Below, piece by piece: positions 28,442 through 37,692 of a stretch of 64,000 nt of DNA. The stretch comes from Paragemmobacter amnigenus. GTDB lineage: Bacteria; Pseudomonadota; Alphaproteobacteria; Rhodobacterales; Rhodobacteraceae. The stretch is taken from assembly GCF_009908265.2 (NCBI RefSeq), contig NZ_JAAATX020000015.1:1-64000 (forward strand), in the 5' to 3' direction. The translations under genes were made by a program, and so were the position numbers. Below the pieces are notes generated by a model that did not search any database, was not told the DNA's origin, and saw only the letters and a program-made list of their open reading frames with translations. Each line of letters opens with the position of its first letter. The stretch's first letter is position 1.

Positions 28442-30052
28442 TCAGTCCAGCGCGGACAGGTCGGGGACAAAGCGCACCGGCAGACCCCGCAGCCCCTGCG
28501 CCTCCAGCGCCGCGCGCAGGGCGGGGCGCGCGCCAGCCACCACCAGAACCCCGTCCCGCCGCGCCATCCGGCGCGCCAGCAAAAGGAAGGACCGCGCGCC
28601 GGAACTGTCGATCATCGGCACCTCCGACACATCCACCACGAATTCCCGTGGCCGGTCCGCGATCTTTTCCAGCACCGATCCCAGACGCGCCGCCGCGCCA
28701 AAGAACCACGGCCCGCTCAGCCGCACCACCACGCGGTCGCCCGTCACATCCGGCGCCTCCGCGCCCGCCACCTCCGCCGCCTCGGACATCCGCGCGATAA
28801 AGACCAGCCCGCCCAGCGCAAAGCCCACCACGATCCCTTCCGTCAGGTCGCGGAACACCACCAGAAGGAAGGTCACGACCAGAACCAGCGCATCCGCGCG
28901 GCTCGACCGCAAAAGGTGCCAGAACTCCTCCTTCTCGGCCATGTTCCACGCCACCACCGCCAGCACCCCCGCCAGCGCGGCCAGCGGGATGAACCCCGCC
29001 AAGGGCGCCGCCACCAGCATGAAGCCCAGCACGAAGAGCGCGTGCAGCATCCCCGACACCGGCCCGCGCGACCCTGCGCGCACGTTCGTCGCCGTCCGCG
29101 CGATGGTCCCCGTCACGCAGAACCCGCCGAACAGCGCCGATCCCACATTCGCCGCCCCCTGCGCCACCAGTTCGGCGTTGCTGCGATGGCGCGCCCCGCT
29201 CATGCCATCCGCCACAACGGCAGAGAGCAGCGATTCGATCGCCCCCAGCAGCGCGAAACTCACCGCCCATGGCAGCGCCGCCATCATCGCCGCACCGTCC
29301 AGCACCGGCAGCGCGGGCGCGGGCGGCAGGTTGGGCAGCGCGCCGAATTTCGACCCGATGGTCTCCACCTCCAGCCCCAGCCCTGCCACCGCAACCGACG
29401 CCAGCACCACCGCCAGCAACATCCCCGGCGCGCCGGGACGCCAGCGCTTGATCCCCTGTATGACCGCGACCACACCCAGCGCCACCGCCACCGCGGCCCA
29501 TGTCACCGTCCCCCGCGCCGCCCAGAGCGTCTCGATCTTCCCCACGATCTCGCCCGGTTCCGGCCCCGCCAGCGTCAGTCCGAACAGGTCGCGGATCTGG
29601 CTGGCAAAGATGATAACCGCGATTCCGGCGGTGAAGCCCACCGTCACCGGATAGGGGATGAAGCGGATATAGGTGCCCAGCCGCAACACCCCCGCCGCCA
29701 TCAGCAGGAAGCCCGACAGGAAGGTGGCAAGGATCAGCCCCTCCACCCCCACCGCCATGACACAGGCCGACACCAGCACGATGAACGCCCCCGCAGGCCC
29801 CCCGATCTGGAACCGGCTTCCGCCCAGAAGCGATACGAGGAACCCGCCCACGATGGTGGTGTAAAGCCCCCGCTCCGGCCCCACGCCGCTGGCGATGGCG
29901 ATCGCCATGGACAAAGGCAGCGCCACGATCGCCACCGTCAACCCCGCCAGCGCATCCGCCCTCAGGTCGCGCGACGTATAGCCCTCGCGCAGCACCGTCA
30001 CGATCTTGGGCAGGAATTCGGCAGTCTGGGCAGGATGGCTTGCGTCTGTCAT
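28442..30052 (-). CDS. SulP family anion transporter with STAS domain
   Basis: This is a 536-residue SLC26/SulP transporter. The N-terminal YTSRDLRADALAGLTVAIVALPLSMAIAIASG is the SulP signature region, followed by about ten further hydrophobic segments. A C-terminal STAS domain begins around residue 415 (GDRVVVRLSGPWFFGAA, VVDVSEVPMIDSSGARS). Substrates in the family include sulfate, bicarbonate and dicarboxylates; sequence does not decide. The gene stands alone. Confidence 0.93.
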   Translation of the reverse strand: MTDASHPAQTAEFLPKIVTVLREGYTSRDLRADALAGLTVAIVALPLSMAIAIASGVGPERGLYTTIVGGFLVSLLGGSRFQIGGPAGAFIVLVSACVMAVGVEGLILATFLSGFLLMAAGVLRLGTYIRFIPYPVTVGFTAGIAVIIFASQIRDLFGLTLAGPEPGEIVGKIETLWAARGTVTWAAVAVALGVVAVIQGIKRWRPGAPGMLLAVVLASVAVAGLGLEVETIGSKFGALPNLPPAPALPVLDGAAMMAALPWAVSFALLGAIESLLSAVVADGMSGARHRSNAELVAQGAANVGSALFGGFCVTGTIARTATNVRAGSRGPVSGMLHALFVLGFMLVAAPLAGFIPLAALAGVLAVVAWNMAEKEEFWHLLRSSRADALVLVVTFLLVVFRDLTEGIVVGFALGGLVFIARMSEAAEVAGAEAPDVTGDRVVVRLSGPWFFGAAARLGSVLEKIADRPREFVVDVSEVPMIDSSGARSFLLLARRMARRDGVLVVAGARPALRAALEAQGLRGLPVRFVPDLSALD

Positions 30053-30128
30053 GGTCCGGCACTAGCCCTTCGGGAACGCGCCCACTCAACGCCCGCACCC
30101 TGCCCGCTGTCAATCACCGGAACGCCGC

Positions 30129-30617
30129 ATGACCACCCGCCCCGATCCCGTCGCCGCCCCCGATGACGAGGCCCGCGCGCTGGCCCGCCGCCTGATCGAC
30201 GGCGCGACCCATGCCGCGCTTGCCGTGACCGACCCCGCCGACGGCACCCCCGGCATCAGCCGTATCGCCTTTGGCCGCGGCCCCGACGGCGCGCTCCTGA
30301 CCCTCGTCTCGGCGCTCGCCCCCCATCACGCCGCCCTGCATGCCCACCCCGCCTGCGCGCTTTTGCTGGGCGAGGCGGGGGAAAAGGGCGACCCCCTCAC
30401 CCATCCCCGCCTGATGGTCAAGGCGCGGGCAGAGTTCATCGCCCCCGACGACCCCGCCCGCCCCGCGATCCGCGACCACTGGCTCGCGCATCACCCCAAG
30501 GCAAAGCTCTACATCGACTTTGCCGATTTCGCCTTCGTCCGCTTTGCCCCCGTCTCGGCGCTCCTGAACGGCGGCTTCGCGCGGGCCTTCCGGCTTGCAC
30601 CGGAAGACCTGCGCTGA
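30129..30617 (+). CDS. HugZ/pyridoxamine 5'-phosphate oxidase-like protein
   Basis: This is a 162-residue split-barrel FMN-binding-fold protein (ARRLIDGATHAALAV, GALLTLVSALAPHHAALHAHPACALLLGE, GDPLTHPRLMVKARAEF). This pattern matches the N-terminal domain of HugZ heme-utilisation proteins; the C-terminal HugZ domain is lacking. It could bind heme or flavin. It is divergent from the SulP gene. Confidence 0.85.
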   Translation: MTTRPDPVAAPDDEARALARRLIDGATHAALAVTDPADGTPGISRIAFGRGPDGALLTLVSALAPHHAALHAHPACALLLGEAGEKGDPLTHPRLMVKARAEFIAPDDPARPAIRDHWLAHHPKAKLYIDFADFAFVRFAPVSALLNGGFARAFRLAPEDLR

Positions 30618-30623
30618 CCGGCC

Positions 30624-32918
30624 TCAGATCGGGTTGTCGCAACGCACCGTCGCCAGCACCCGCCCCTTCACCGCCGCGGGCCAGCGCAACTGCACCTGCG
30701 TCTTGGCCGCCCCCCGCTCGGTCAGGACATTGGGCATCGCCCATTGCGTCACATTCGACGCATTGGTGATCGCCCCCTCGGCCACCAGCCCCGTCACATT
30801 GCGCGCCCAGCCGCCAAAGGGCATGAAGGGCCCCGCCTCGACCGTCCATGTATCCGCCACGCTCGCCTGATCGTGCTGGATCACCAGCGGACTGACCGTG
30901 ATCTGCGACACCCCGTGAAAGGCGTTCTGCGCGAATTCCACCACGCGGCAGCGCCCGCCATCCAGCGTGGCAAAGGTATCATCCACCTTCTCGACCCGGT
31001 CGATATTGCCGTTCAGCGTGCGGAACACATTGTCCGTCACCGACAGCCCGTGCAGGTAATGCCCCGCCCCGCGCGGCGTCACCACGATCCAGCGGAAATG
31101 CGACGCCACATCGTTGACGGTAAAGATGTTGCCCGTGATCGTCAGCCCCCCGAAGGAAAACCCGCTGCTGAAGGCAGGGTTGGCGTCATGCTCGTTCGAC
31201 CATTCGATGAAGCTGTTGTCGATGTAATTGCCGGTGAACAGCGTCTTCACATTGGTCGTGGTCAGCACCACCCCGGCTCGCCGCGTCCCGTCCGTCGTGT
31301 TGTCCCCCTGAAAGAAGTGGTTGCCGATCAGCATGTGCCCCGTCCCCGCCATCACCGCGAATGTGGCAAAGCGCACGATCCGGTTGCCCCTGATCTTGGC
31401 ATCGTTGGCATTGACGTTCAGCGCGATGGTCGTGCGGTCCTGCACCACCACATCCTGCTCGTTCGACAGAAAGTTGCAGCGGTCCAGCATGAACCCCTGA
31501 CAGCCCGTCCCGGTCGAGGTGATGCCGCGATCCCTCGGGCGGCTGAAATTGCACTGCTCCACCTGCAAGGCCAGCCCGATGCGCGGCAGCATCAGCCCGC
31601 TCGCGATCCCGCCGCAGTCAAAGTCGAGGCTCCGCAGCTCCAGCCGCCCAAGGTTCTCGAACCCGCTCAGATCGACCAGATAGCGGAACCGCTGGAAGGT
31701 GAAGGTCCGCGTCCCCGCCGCCGCGAACAGCGGCTGGCTCAGCTCCACCGTGCCGCCCGCCACATTGACCGACCGGACATAGACCTCGCGCCCGACACCC
31801 GTTCCCGTGACCAGCGAACCGGGCAGGATATTGGCCACATTGGCCACCGCCGTCAGCCGCGTCGGCTGGCTCGTCGCATAGGTGGCGACCGATGTCGTCA
31901 CCGCAGGCGTCCATGCCGCGCCCGCCACCGCCTCGAGCTGGCCGTTCCGGATCACGCGGCGCACCTGATAATTCGTCAGCCCCGCCAGCGCCGCCACATC
32001 CACCGGCGCGGCCAGCGCGATCCGCCGCCCCGACAGGTCCAGTTCCGCATGGTCGGTAAAGGCGAACAGCGCCTGAACCGCCTTGCGGAACCCCGTCTCC
32101 TCGCTGCCGAAGGCGGCGGTATAGGTGTTCATGTCGAAATTGCGCGTACAGGCCAGACGCGCCGTGTCGGGCATGGTCACCGTGCCCTCGAACCGCACAT
32201 CGCTGGCAAAGGTGACATTCCCCGTCAGCCGGTATGTGCCCGCCGACACCAGAACCGACCGCTGCCCCTGCCCCGCCGCCTGATCCGCCGCGACGAAGGC
32301 CGCCGTGTCATCCGCCACCCCGTCACCCCGCGCGCCATAATCGCGCACATCGACCCATGTCAGCATGTTCCGCAGAAAGACGCCCGTCACATCCTCGACC
32401 GTGATGTCGTCGATCCGCACGATCCCGCCATTGGGCCCCGTCAGGTCGATGCCCAGATGCCCGTAAACCGGCGCCGTGCCCCAGACCATGCCCACGCCGC
32501 CGCGGTTGCCCGACCCGATGATGGCACTAACCGTCACCACCTGCCCGTATCCCGGCAGCGCGACGCTCGGCCCCGTCTGAACCGCCGCCGCGACATTCGA
32601 CCCGTTCGCCGCCGCAGCATAGCCCGCGATCCGCACCTCGGGCAGCGCCCCCGACAGGCACTTCACCCGCGCCGTCACGCGCAGATACATCCCCGGCTGG
32701 CAGGGGATCTGCTGGAAGCAGCGCAGCTTGGTCGTCGCCGCCGTCTTCTGGATTTCCAGACAGCCGCCGAAATCCTGATCCGCCGGAACAAAGGCCGCAT
32801 TGGGCTGGTTCGCCCATGACCCCTGCCCCGGCCGCCCGTCCTCGCGCGACCACAGGTTCAGCCCCGCCTCGAAAGCCGGAGGCATCAGCACCAGCCCGTC
32901 CGTCACCGCCTTGTTCAT
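30624..32918 (-). CDS. Large right-handed beta-helix (pectate-lyase-like) protein
   Basis: This is a 764-residue protein. An N-terminal carbohydrate-binding-like jelly roll (about 1-180) is followed by the pectate-lyase-3/GH28-type entry motif VDVRDYGARGDGVADDTAAFVAA (about 190-212), then a parallel beta-helix with many N-rich turns (NFLSNEQDVVVQD, GNRIVRF, GNYIDNSF, GNIFTVND). This architecture is typical of polysaccharide-degrading enzymes and phage tail-spike-like proteins. No signal peptide is visible at MNKAVTDGLVLMPP. The start at 32918 follows GAGGGG; an upstream TTG or ATG extension is less likely. The substrate is unknown. Confidence 0.82.
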   Translation of the reverse strand: MNKAVTDGLVLMPPAFEAGLNLWSREDGRPGQGSWANQPNAAFVPADQDFGGCLEIQKTAATTKLRCFQQIPCQPGMYLRVTARVKCLSGALPEVRIAGYAAAANGSNVAAAVQTGPSVALPGYGQVVTVSAIIGSGNRGGVGMVWGTAPVYGHLGIDLTGPNGGIVRIDDITVEDVTGVFLRNMLTWVDVRDYGARGDGVADDTAAFVAADQAAGQGQRSVLVSAGTYRLTGNVTFASDVRFEGTVTMPDTARLACTRNFDMNTYTAAFGSEETGFRKAVQALFAFTDHAELDLSGRRIALAAPVDVAALAGLTNYQVRRVIRNGQLEAVAGAAWTPAVTTSVATYATSQPTRLTAVANVANILPGSLVTGTGVGREVYVRSVNVAGGTVELSQPLFAAAGTRTFTFQRFRYLVDLSGFENLGRLELRSLDFDCGGIASGLMLPRIGLALQVEQCNFSRPRDRGITSTGTGCQGFMLDRCNFLSNEQDVVVQDRTTIALNVNANDAKIRGNRIVRFATFAVMAGTGHMLIGNHFFQGDNTTDGTRRAGVVLTTTNVKTLFTGNYIDNSFIEWSNEHDANPAFSSGFSFGGLTITGNIFTVNDVASHFRWIVVTPRGAGHYLHGLSVTDNVFRTLNGNIDRVEKVDDTFATLDGGRCRVVEFAQNAFHGVSQITVSPLVIQHDQASVADTWTVEAGPFMPFGGWARNVTGLVAEGAITNASNVTQWAMPNVLTERGAAKTQVQLRWPAAVKGRVLATVRCDNPI

Positions 32919-33008
32919 CGCACCCCTCGCCGCTCGATATGTCGCGGCAAGGGGTAGCAATGCAGGGTTAACGGGATGTCAGACCACCGCGCGCCCCTCC
33001 GGCACGCC

Positions 33009-33413
33009 TCACGCCCCCACCCCCGGCTCGGGCAGCAACTGCACGCCGTTGATCTGCCAGCCCTCGGGCGTCTGGACCATCTGGTAGTCCAGAATATGGG
33101 TCCGCCCCGTCTGGTCGGTGATCATCACCTTCTGCCACAGCGCGCCCGAAATCGTCCGCTGCTCCAGCATCCGCACATCGGCGGGGCGGTGGACCATGGG
33201 ATAGCCCTGCGTCACCATCTTCCCGAAATTCTCGGGCGACATGAAGATCGACTTGATCGACGGCGAGGCAAAGGTGAAGGCGGTGGCGAAATCATCCGCC
33301 TTGAACGCCTCGATCTGGTTCAGGATCGTATCCTGCACGGGATCCGCCTTCGCGGCGGTCACGGGCAGGACAAGGCAAAGCGCAGTCAGCAGTCCAAAGG
33401 CGATACGGCGCAT
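33009..33413 (-). CDS. DUF4864 domain exported protein
   Basis: The 134-residue protein has a clear Sec signal peptide (MRRIAFGLLTALCLVLPVTAAKA, cleavage after AKA) and a compact NTF2-like domain (ILNQIEAFKADDFATAFTFASPSIKSIF, NFGKMVTQGYPMV, EGWQINGVQLLPEPG) that matches DUF4864. It is periplasmic with unknown function. GGGAGG precedes the ATG. It lies alone between the beta-helix gene and lysK on the same strand. Confidence 0.88.
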   Translation of the reverse strand: MRRIAFGLLTALCLVLPVTAAKADPVQDTILNQIEAFKADDFATAFTFASPSIKSIFMSPENFGKMVTQGYPMVHRPADVRMLEQRTISGALWQKVMITDQTGRTHILDYQMVQTPEGWQINGVQLLPEPGVGA

Positions 33414-33502
33414 CGCGGCCTCCCTCCTATATCCCCGAGGGAAAGCCTAGGTCGACCGCCGCACGGGTCAATGACCCGCAGGACGGGCAGAACTGCGCGT
33501 CC

Positions 33503-35083
33503 TTACGAAACCAGCTCCCCCGCCAACCCGCGATCCATCAGCGCGACCGTCTCGGCCACACCGTAAAGCGCCACGAACCCGCCAAAGCGCGGCCCCTCCG
33601 ACGCCCCCAGCAGCACCTCGTACAGCGCCTTGAACCAGTCGCGCAGCGGCTCGAACCCGTGTTCCTTGCCCACGGCAAAGACCATGGACTGCAACGCATC
33701 CGCGTCCTGCCCGCCTTCCCACGCCGCCAGCCGCGCGCGCAGGTCCGCCATCGCCGCCCGTTCCCGGTCGTCGGGCAGGCGGAACACGCGCGACGGCGCG
33801 ATCTTGTCGGCGAAATAGCGCACCGCAAAGCCTGCCGCGGCATCCAGATCCGGATGCGTCTCGGGGCTCGCCTCCGGCGCATAGGCGCGGATATAGCCCC
33901 ACAGCCCCTTGGCATCCTTCGCCCCCGCCACGCTCGCAAGGTTCAGCAGCATCGAGAACGGCACCACCATCCGGCTCTCCGGCGGGTTGCCGCCGTGGAT
34001 ATGCCACACGGGGTTGTTCACCTGCCCGTCCACATCCTGCGTCGGGTACGCCTTCAACTGCTGGTGATATTCATCCACCGCCCGCGGGATGACATCGAAA
34101 TGCATCCGCTTCGCCGTCTTGGGCTTCTGGTACATGAAATACGAAAGGCTTTCCGTCGCCGCATAGGTCAGCCATTCGTCGATGGTCAGCCCGTTGCCCT
34201 TCGACTTCGAAATCTTCTGCCCCTGGTCGTCAAGGAACAGCTCGTATGTCATGTGGTTGGGCTTCTTGCCGCCCAGCACTTCGCAGATGCCGTCATAGAT
34301 CGGCGTGTTGGTGGAATGGTCCTTCCCGTACATCTCGAAGTCCACACCCAGCGCCGCCCAGCGCGCGCCGAAATCCGGCTTCCACTGCAGCTTCACATTC
34401 CCCCCCGTGACAGGCAGCGTCCATTCCCGCCCGTCCTCGTCGTCGAAGGTGATCTCGCCCCGCACCGCATCCACGTTCTTCATCGGCACATAGAGCACCC
34501 GCCCCGTCTCGGGATGGATCGGCAGGAAGCAGCTATAGGTCTGCTGCCGCTCCTCCCGCAAGCTTGCCAGCATGATCCCCATGATCGCGTCATACCGCTC
34601 CGCCGCGCGCCGCAGCACCTCGTCGAACCGGCCCGAGCCGTAGAAATCGGTGGCCGAGATGAACTCGTACTCGAACCCGAACGTATCCAGAAACCGCCGC
34701 AGCATGGCGTTGTTGTGATGGCCGAAACTCTCGTACTCGCCATAGGGATCGGGCACGGATGTCAGCGGCTTCTGCATATGCCCGCGCAGCATCTCCTGCT
34801 GCGGCACGTTCTCGGGCACCTTCCGCATCCCGTCCAGATCGTCCGAGAAACAGATCAGCCGCGTCGGAATATCGCTGATCACCTCGAAGGCGCGGCGGAT
34901 CATCGTCGTCCGCGCCACCTCGCCAAAGGTGCCGATATGGGGCAGACCCGACGGACCATAGCCCGTCTCGAACAGGACATGGCCCTTCTCGGGATCCTTC
35001 TTCTCATAGCGTTTGAGGATCGCGCGCGCCTCTTCAAAGGGCCATGCTTTCGATTTCATCGCGGCATCACGCAAGCCAGACAT
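33503..35083 (-). CDS. lysK: Lysyl-tRNA synthetase, class I
   Basis: The 526-residue class I LysRS (archaeal/alphaproteobacterial type) charges tRNA-Lys. HIGH-like PHIGTF lies near residue 48, and the KMSKS loop is KISKS near residue 290. The mid-domain has [20 protein letters not shown]. The ATG at 35083 is used because GAGG precedes it by 7 bases; the frame opens two codons earlier at a TTG. No class II lysS is in the window. Confidence 0.96.
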   Translation of the reverse strand: MSGLRDAAMKSKAWPFEEARAILKRYEKKDPEKGHVLFETGYGPSGLPHIGTFGEVARTTMIRRAFEVISDIPTRLICFSDDLDGMRKVPENVPQQEMLRGHMQKPLTSVPDPYGEYESFGHHNNAMLRRFLDTFGFEYEFISATDFYGSGRFDEVLRRAAERYDAIMGIMLASLREERQQTYSCFLPIHPETGRVLYVPMKNVDAVRGEITFDDEDGREWTLPVTGGNVKLQWKPDFGARWAALGVDFEMYGKDHSTNTPIYDGICEVLGGKKPNHMTYELFLDDQGQKISKSKGNGLTIDEWLTYAATESLSYFMYQKPKTAKRMHFDVIPRAVDEYHQQLKAYPTQDVDGQVNNPVWHIHGGNPPESRMVVPFSMLLNLASVAGAKDAKGLWGYIRAYAPEASPETHPDLDAAAGFAVRYFADKIAPSRVFRLPDDRERAAMADLRARLAAWEGGQDADALQSMVFAVGKEHGFEPLRDWFKALYEVLLGASEGPRFGGFVALYGVAETVALMDRGLAGELVS

Positions 35084-35197
35084 CGGCAATCCTCAAGGAG
35101 ATGTGCGGAAACCCCGTGCCTCCGCAGCCCCCGTCCTCTATTGCCGCCCCCGCATCGCGTCAATAATGTCCCGTCCCGAAGCACCAAGGAAACGCCC

Positions 35198-35617
35198 ATG
35201 TCCGACACGCCCCCCATGTCCCCGCAAGACGCGCTCGTCGCCGTCATGGTCGCCTGCTCGGCCTCGGACCAGAACATGCGGACGGCCGAACTCGTGGCGA
35301 TCCAGCGCATGGTCAACCACATGCCGGTCTTCGCCACTTACGACCAGGACCGCATCCGCCGCATTTCCCAGATCGTCTTCGACCTGTTCGAAGAGGAAGA
35401 CGGCCTCGACGCCCTCTTCGGCCTGATCCGCGAGGCGCTGCCCGAACGCCTGAACGAAACCGCCTATGCCCTTGCCTGCGACGTGGTGACAGCGGACGGC
35501 AAGCACAACGAGGTGGAACTGAGGATGCTCGAAGAGGTGCGCGAAGAGCTGAAGGTCGACCGCCTCCACGCCGCCGCCATCGAATGGGGCGCGCGCGTGC
35601 GGCATATGAAGCCCTAG
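35198..35617 (+). CDS. TerB family tellurite-resistance-like protein
   Basis: This is a 139-residue all-helical protein with a TerB-type fold: AELVAIQRMVNHMPVF, then ACDVVTADGKHNEVELRMLEEVREEL with conserved D and E residues that can bind metal. TerB homologues are linked to membrane stress and metal sensing. The frame is open far upstream, antisense to lysK; the ATG at 35198 after AAGGAAA is the real start. It is divergent from lysK. Confidence 0.9.
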   Translation: MSDTPPMSPQDALVAVMVACSASDQNMRTAELVAIQRMVNHMPVFATYDQDRIRRISQIVFDLFEEEDGLDALFGLIREALPERLNETAYALACDVVTADGKHNEVELRMLEEVREELKVDRLHAAAIEWGARVRHMKP

Positions 35618-35648
35618 GCAGGAACCGGAACTGCCAGGCGCAAGAAGA

Positions 35649-35779
35649 CCCGAAAGGCGCCAGTGGCGCGTTTCGGGGCTTCGTCGTTAGGGACGCGCAT
35701 GACCCGCCGGGGCGGGCGCCCATGGCGCACGACCCGTGGGGGCGGGTCGTGCGCGGCCCGTGGCTTTGGGCCACGGGCC
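35649..35779. repeat. Run of three strong hairpins after the TerB gene
   Basis: CCCGAAA...TTTCGGG with inner GCGCC-AGT-GGCGC (35649-35677), GCGCACGACCCG-TGGGGG-CGGGTCGTGCGC (35725-35754) and GGCCCGTGG-CTTTGGG-CCACGGGCC (35755-35779) follow one another. The first probably terminates the TerB gene. The second and third abut exactly. GACCCG-(n)-GGGGCGGG is also present in a partly duplicated form at 35701-35716. Confidence 0.8.
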
Positions 35780-35802
35780 CAACCCGACCGTAGCGCATCC
35801 AA

Positions 35803-35830
35803 ACCCGTAGGGCGGGGTTCACCCCGCCAC
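35803..35830. repeat. 28-base hairpin repeat, copy 2
   Basis: The sequence is identical over 28 bases to 18095-18122 (ACCCGTAGGGCGGGG to CCCCGCCAC). It ends 9 bases before the stop of the convergent carboxypeptidase gene and is the fourth hairpin of this convergent gap. Confidence 0.8.
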
Positions 35831-35839
35831 GCGCCCCCC

Positions 35840-37318
35840 TCACCCGTACACCGCCCCCCACCGCGCGATCAGCTGCCCCTGCAGCTTCCGCGCCCGCCGT
35901 GTCCATGCCTTGCCGCCCTTCGGCTGCTCCCGCTCGGCCACGCTCAACCGGTCCCGCCGCGCCACATCCGCGCAGAAGATGGCAAAGGCCATCTCCCGCC
36001 CCGACGGCGGCTGCACGAACCCCACCAGCGCTGACACGAAATTCAGCGTCCCCGTCTTGCCGATCACCGCCACGGGGCTCTCGATCGCGCCCCCCTCGTC
36101 ATCGCGCATCCCCAGATCGCGCAGCACGGGCTTCAACCCCCGCCCCGCCGCCGTCCCCTGCGACGCGACCAGCGCACGCACCATCTGCTCGGCGGAAATC
36201 CGGCTCTGCCCGCCCAGCCCCGAATGGTCCACGAACCGCCCCTCGGCCCCGAGGCGCCCCCGCATCCAGTCCGACATCGCCCCCGCCGACGGCCGCAGCC
36301 CCCCCGCGCCCGACGACGACAGCCCCACCACCTCCGCCGTCAGGTTCGTCGACCAGCGCAGCATCCGCCGCAGCACATCCGCCAGCGGATCACCCGCCAG
36401 CTCCGCCACCACCTGCGCCCCCGCAGGCAGCCGCCCCACCACCCGCCCCGCAGGCAGCTTCACCCCCTGAGCCGCCGCCAGCGACTGAAACACCTCGCCC
36501 ACATAGGCCGCCGGATTGCGGACCGGCAACCAGCGGCTCCCGCCCTTGCCCAGCGCCCCGCTCGCCACCGTCCATTCCTCCGCCCCGCCCCGCGCGCGAT
36601 AGGTGAACAGCGGCGCCTCCCGCGCCACCACCTCCATCCGCGCCATCTGCACGGGCGGCGCAAACCGCTCGCCCCGCGCATCCATGGCCACACCCCAGCC
36701 GCCCTGCGCCCGCTTCCACTCGAAATGCACGCGGTTGTAATTCAGGTTCAGCCCCGAGATGGCGGGGTTATACCCCACATGCTCCGGCTGATCGCCCGCG
36801 ATCCGGTCGACAAAGGGCAGCGCGCCGTCATGCACCAGATAGGTGCCCGTCACCCCCCGTATCCCCGTCGCCGCCAGTTCCGCCGCCAACCCTGCCAGCC
36901 GGTCGGTGTCCAATTCCGGATCGCCCGTCCCCGACAGGACCAGATCGCCCTGCACCACACCCCCCGCCACCGGCCCCGTCACCAGAACCCGCGTCGCAAA
37001 GCGATGCCCCGCCCCCAGCTTCTCCAGCGCGTAAAGCGCCGTCACCGCCTTGGCCGTGCTCGCGGGCGGCAGCGCCTCGCGCTCGCCCATCGCCTCCAGC
37101 AGCCGCCCCGTCCGCGCATCGGCCACGGCATAGCCCACGACCCCGCCCAGCCCCGCCGCCTCGATCAGCGCGGCCGGATCGGCCACGGCCTTGCCCGCCA
37201 CCGCCTGCACCCCCGAAGGCCGCGCCACGGGACGCGGGCTGACCGCCAGCCCCTCGCCCCACACGGGCAGGGCCGCCCCCGCCAGCATCCCCGACAGCAC
37301 GAAACGACGTGAAACCAT
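35840..37318 (-). CDS. dacB: D-alanyl-D-alanine carboxypeptidase/endopeptidase (PBP4, DacB-type)
   Basis: This is a 492-residue S13-family penicillin-binding protein that trims or cleaves peptidoglycan peptide cross-links in the periplasm. The motifs are SxxK S87-T-A-K90 (PPASTAKAV), SxN STN (RWSTNLTAEV) and KTG (VIGKTGTLN). The N-terminal leader MVSRRFVLSGMLAGAAL resembles a Tat signal. The ATG at 37318 follows GGGGGG; the open frame extends 82 codons upstream without family sequence. Confidence 0.93.
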   Translation of the reverse strand: MVSRRFVLSGMLAGAALPVWGEGLAVSPRPVARPSGVQAVAGKAVADPAALIEAAGLGGVVGYAVADARTGRLLEAMGEREALPPASTAKAVTALYALEKLGAGHRFATRVLVTGPVAGGVVQGDLVLSGTGDPELDTDRLAGLAAELAATGIRGVTGTYLVHDGALPFVDRIAGDQPEHVGYNPAISGLNLNYNRVHFEWKRAQGGWGVAMDARGERFAPPVQMARMEVVAREAPLFTYRARGGAEEWTVASGALGKGGSRWLPVRNPAAYVGEVFQSLAAAQGVKLPAGRVVGRLPAGAQVVAELAGDPLADVLRRMLRWSTNLTAEVVGLSSSGAGGLRPSAGAMSDWMRGRLGAEGRFVDHSGLGGQSRISAEQMVRALVASQGTAAGRGLKPVLRDLGMRDDEGGAIESPVAVIGKTGTLNFVSALVGFVQPPSGREMAFAIFCADVARRDRLSVAEREQPKGGKAWTRRARKLQGQLIARWGAVYG

Positions 37319-37476
37319 CACCCATCCCCCCGAAAGCGCAGGCCCGCATCCGGCCCGCAAACCGGACCGGCACCAGCCCGCCAAACCTATCCCCACCCCG
37401 CACCGCGCATCAAGCGCGCCGAACCGCCGCGCCCCTGTCCCCGCGGCCACCACCGGCGCCCCACCAGACCCGCGCC

Positions 37477-37529
37477 CTTCATCTCGGCCCCAATACTCTC
37501 GGGGGGCACGGGGGGCGGAAAGCCCCCCG
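37477..37529. repeat. Dispersed motif copy D plus hairpin
   Basis: CTTCATCTCGGCCCCAATAC (37477-37496) differs by one base from the motif. It is followed by CGGGGGGC-GGAAA-GCCCCCCG (37509-37529). It lies in the 374-base gap (37319-37692) upstream of dacB and downstream of the minus-strand regulator. I see no gene in the remainder of that gap; it should hold the dacB promoter. Confidence 0.75.
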
Positions 37530-37692
37530 CCTCTCCACCCGCGACCGGCCCCGCCGCAGACCAACTCACCCGATGGTTAACCCACCCTGACCCCACCGCG
37601 CGTATGTACAACCTGCGGCACAGCCGCCTGCACCGCGCACGGCACAGTCCGGAACGCCCCGCCACGGAAATAAACGCAGCGCCCGCAGGGCC

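Noticed and set aside
30744-32819. A 691-codon plus-strand frame opposite the beta-helix gene
   Set aside because: His/Arg/Pro-rich shadow product. The minus-strand protein has a recognisable beta-helix architecture.
35649-35779. Hairpin run considered as attenuator or riboswitch of dacB
   Set aside because: It lies downstream of both flanking convergent genes, so it cannot control initiation of either.
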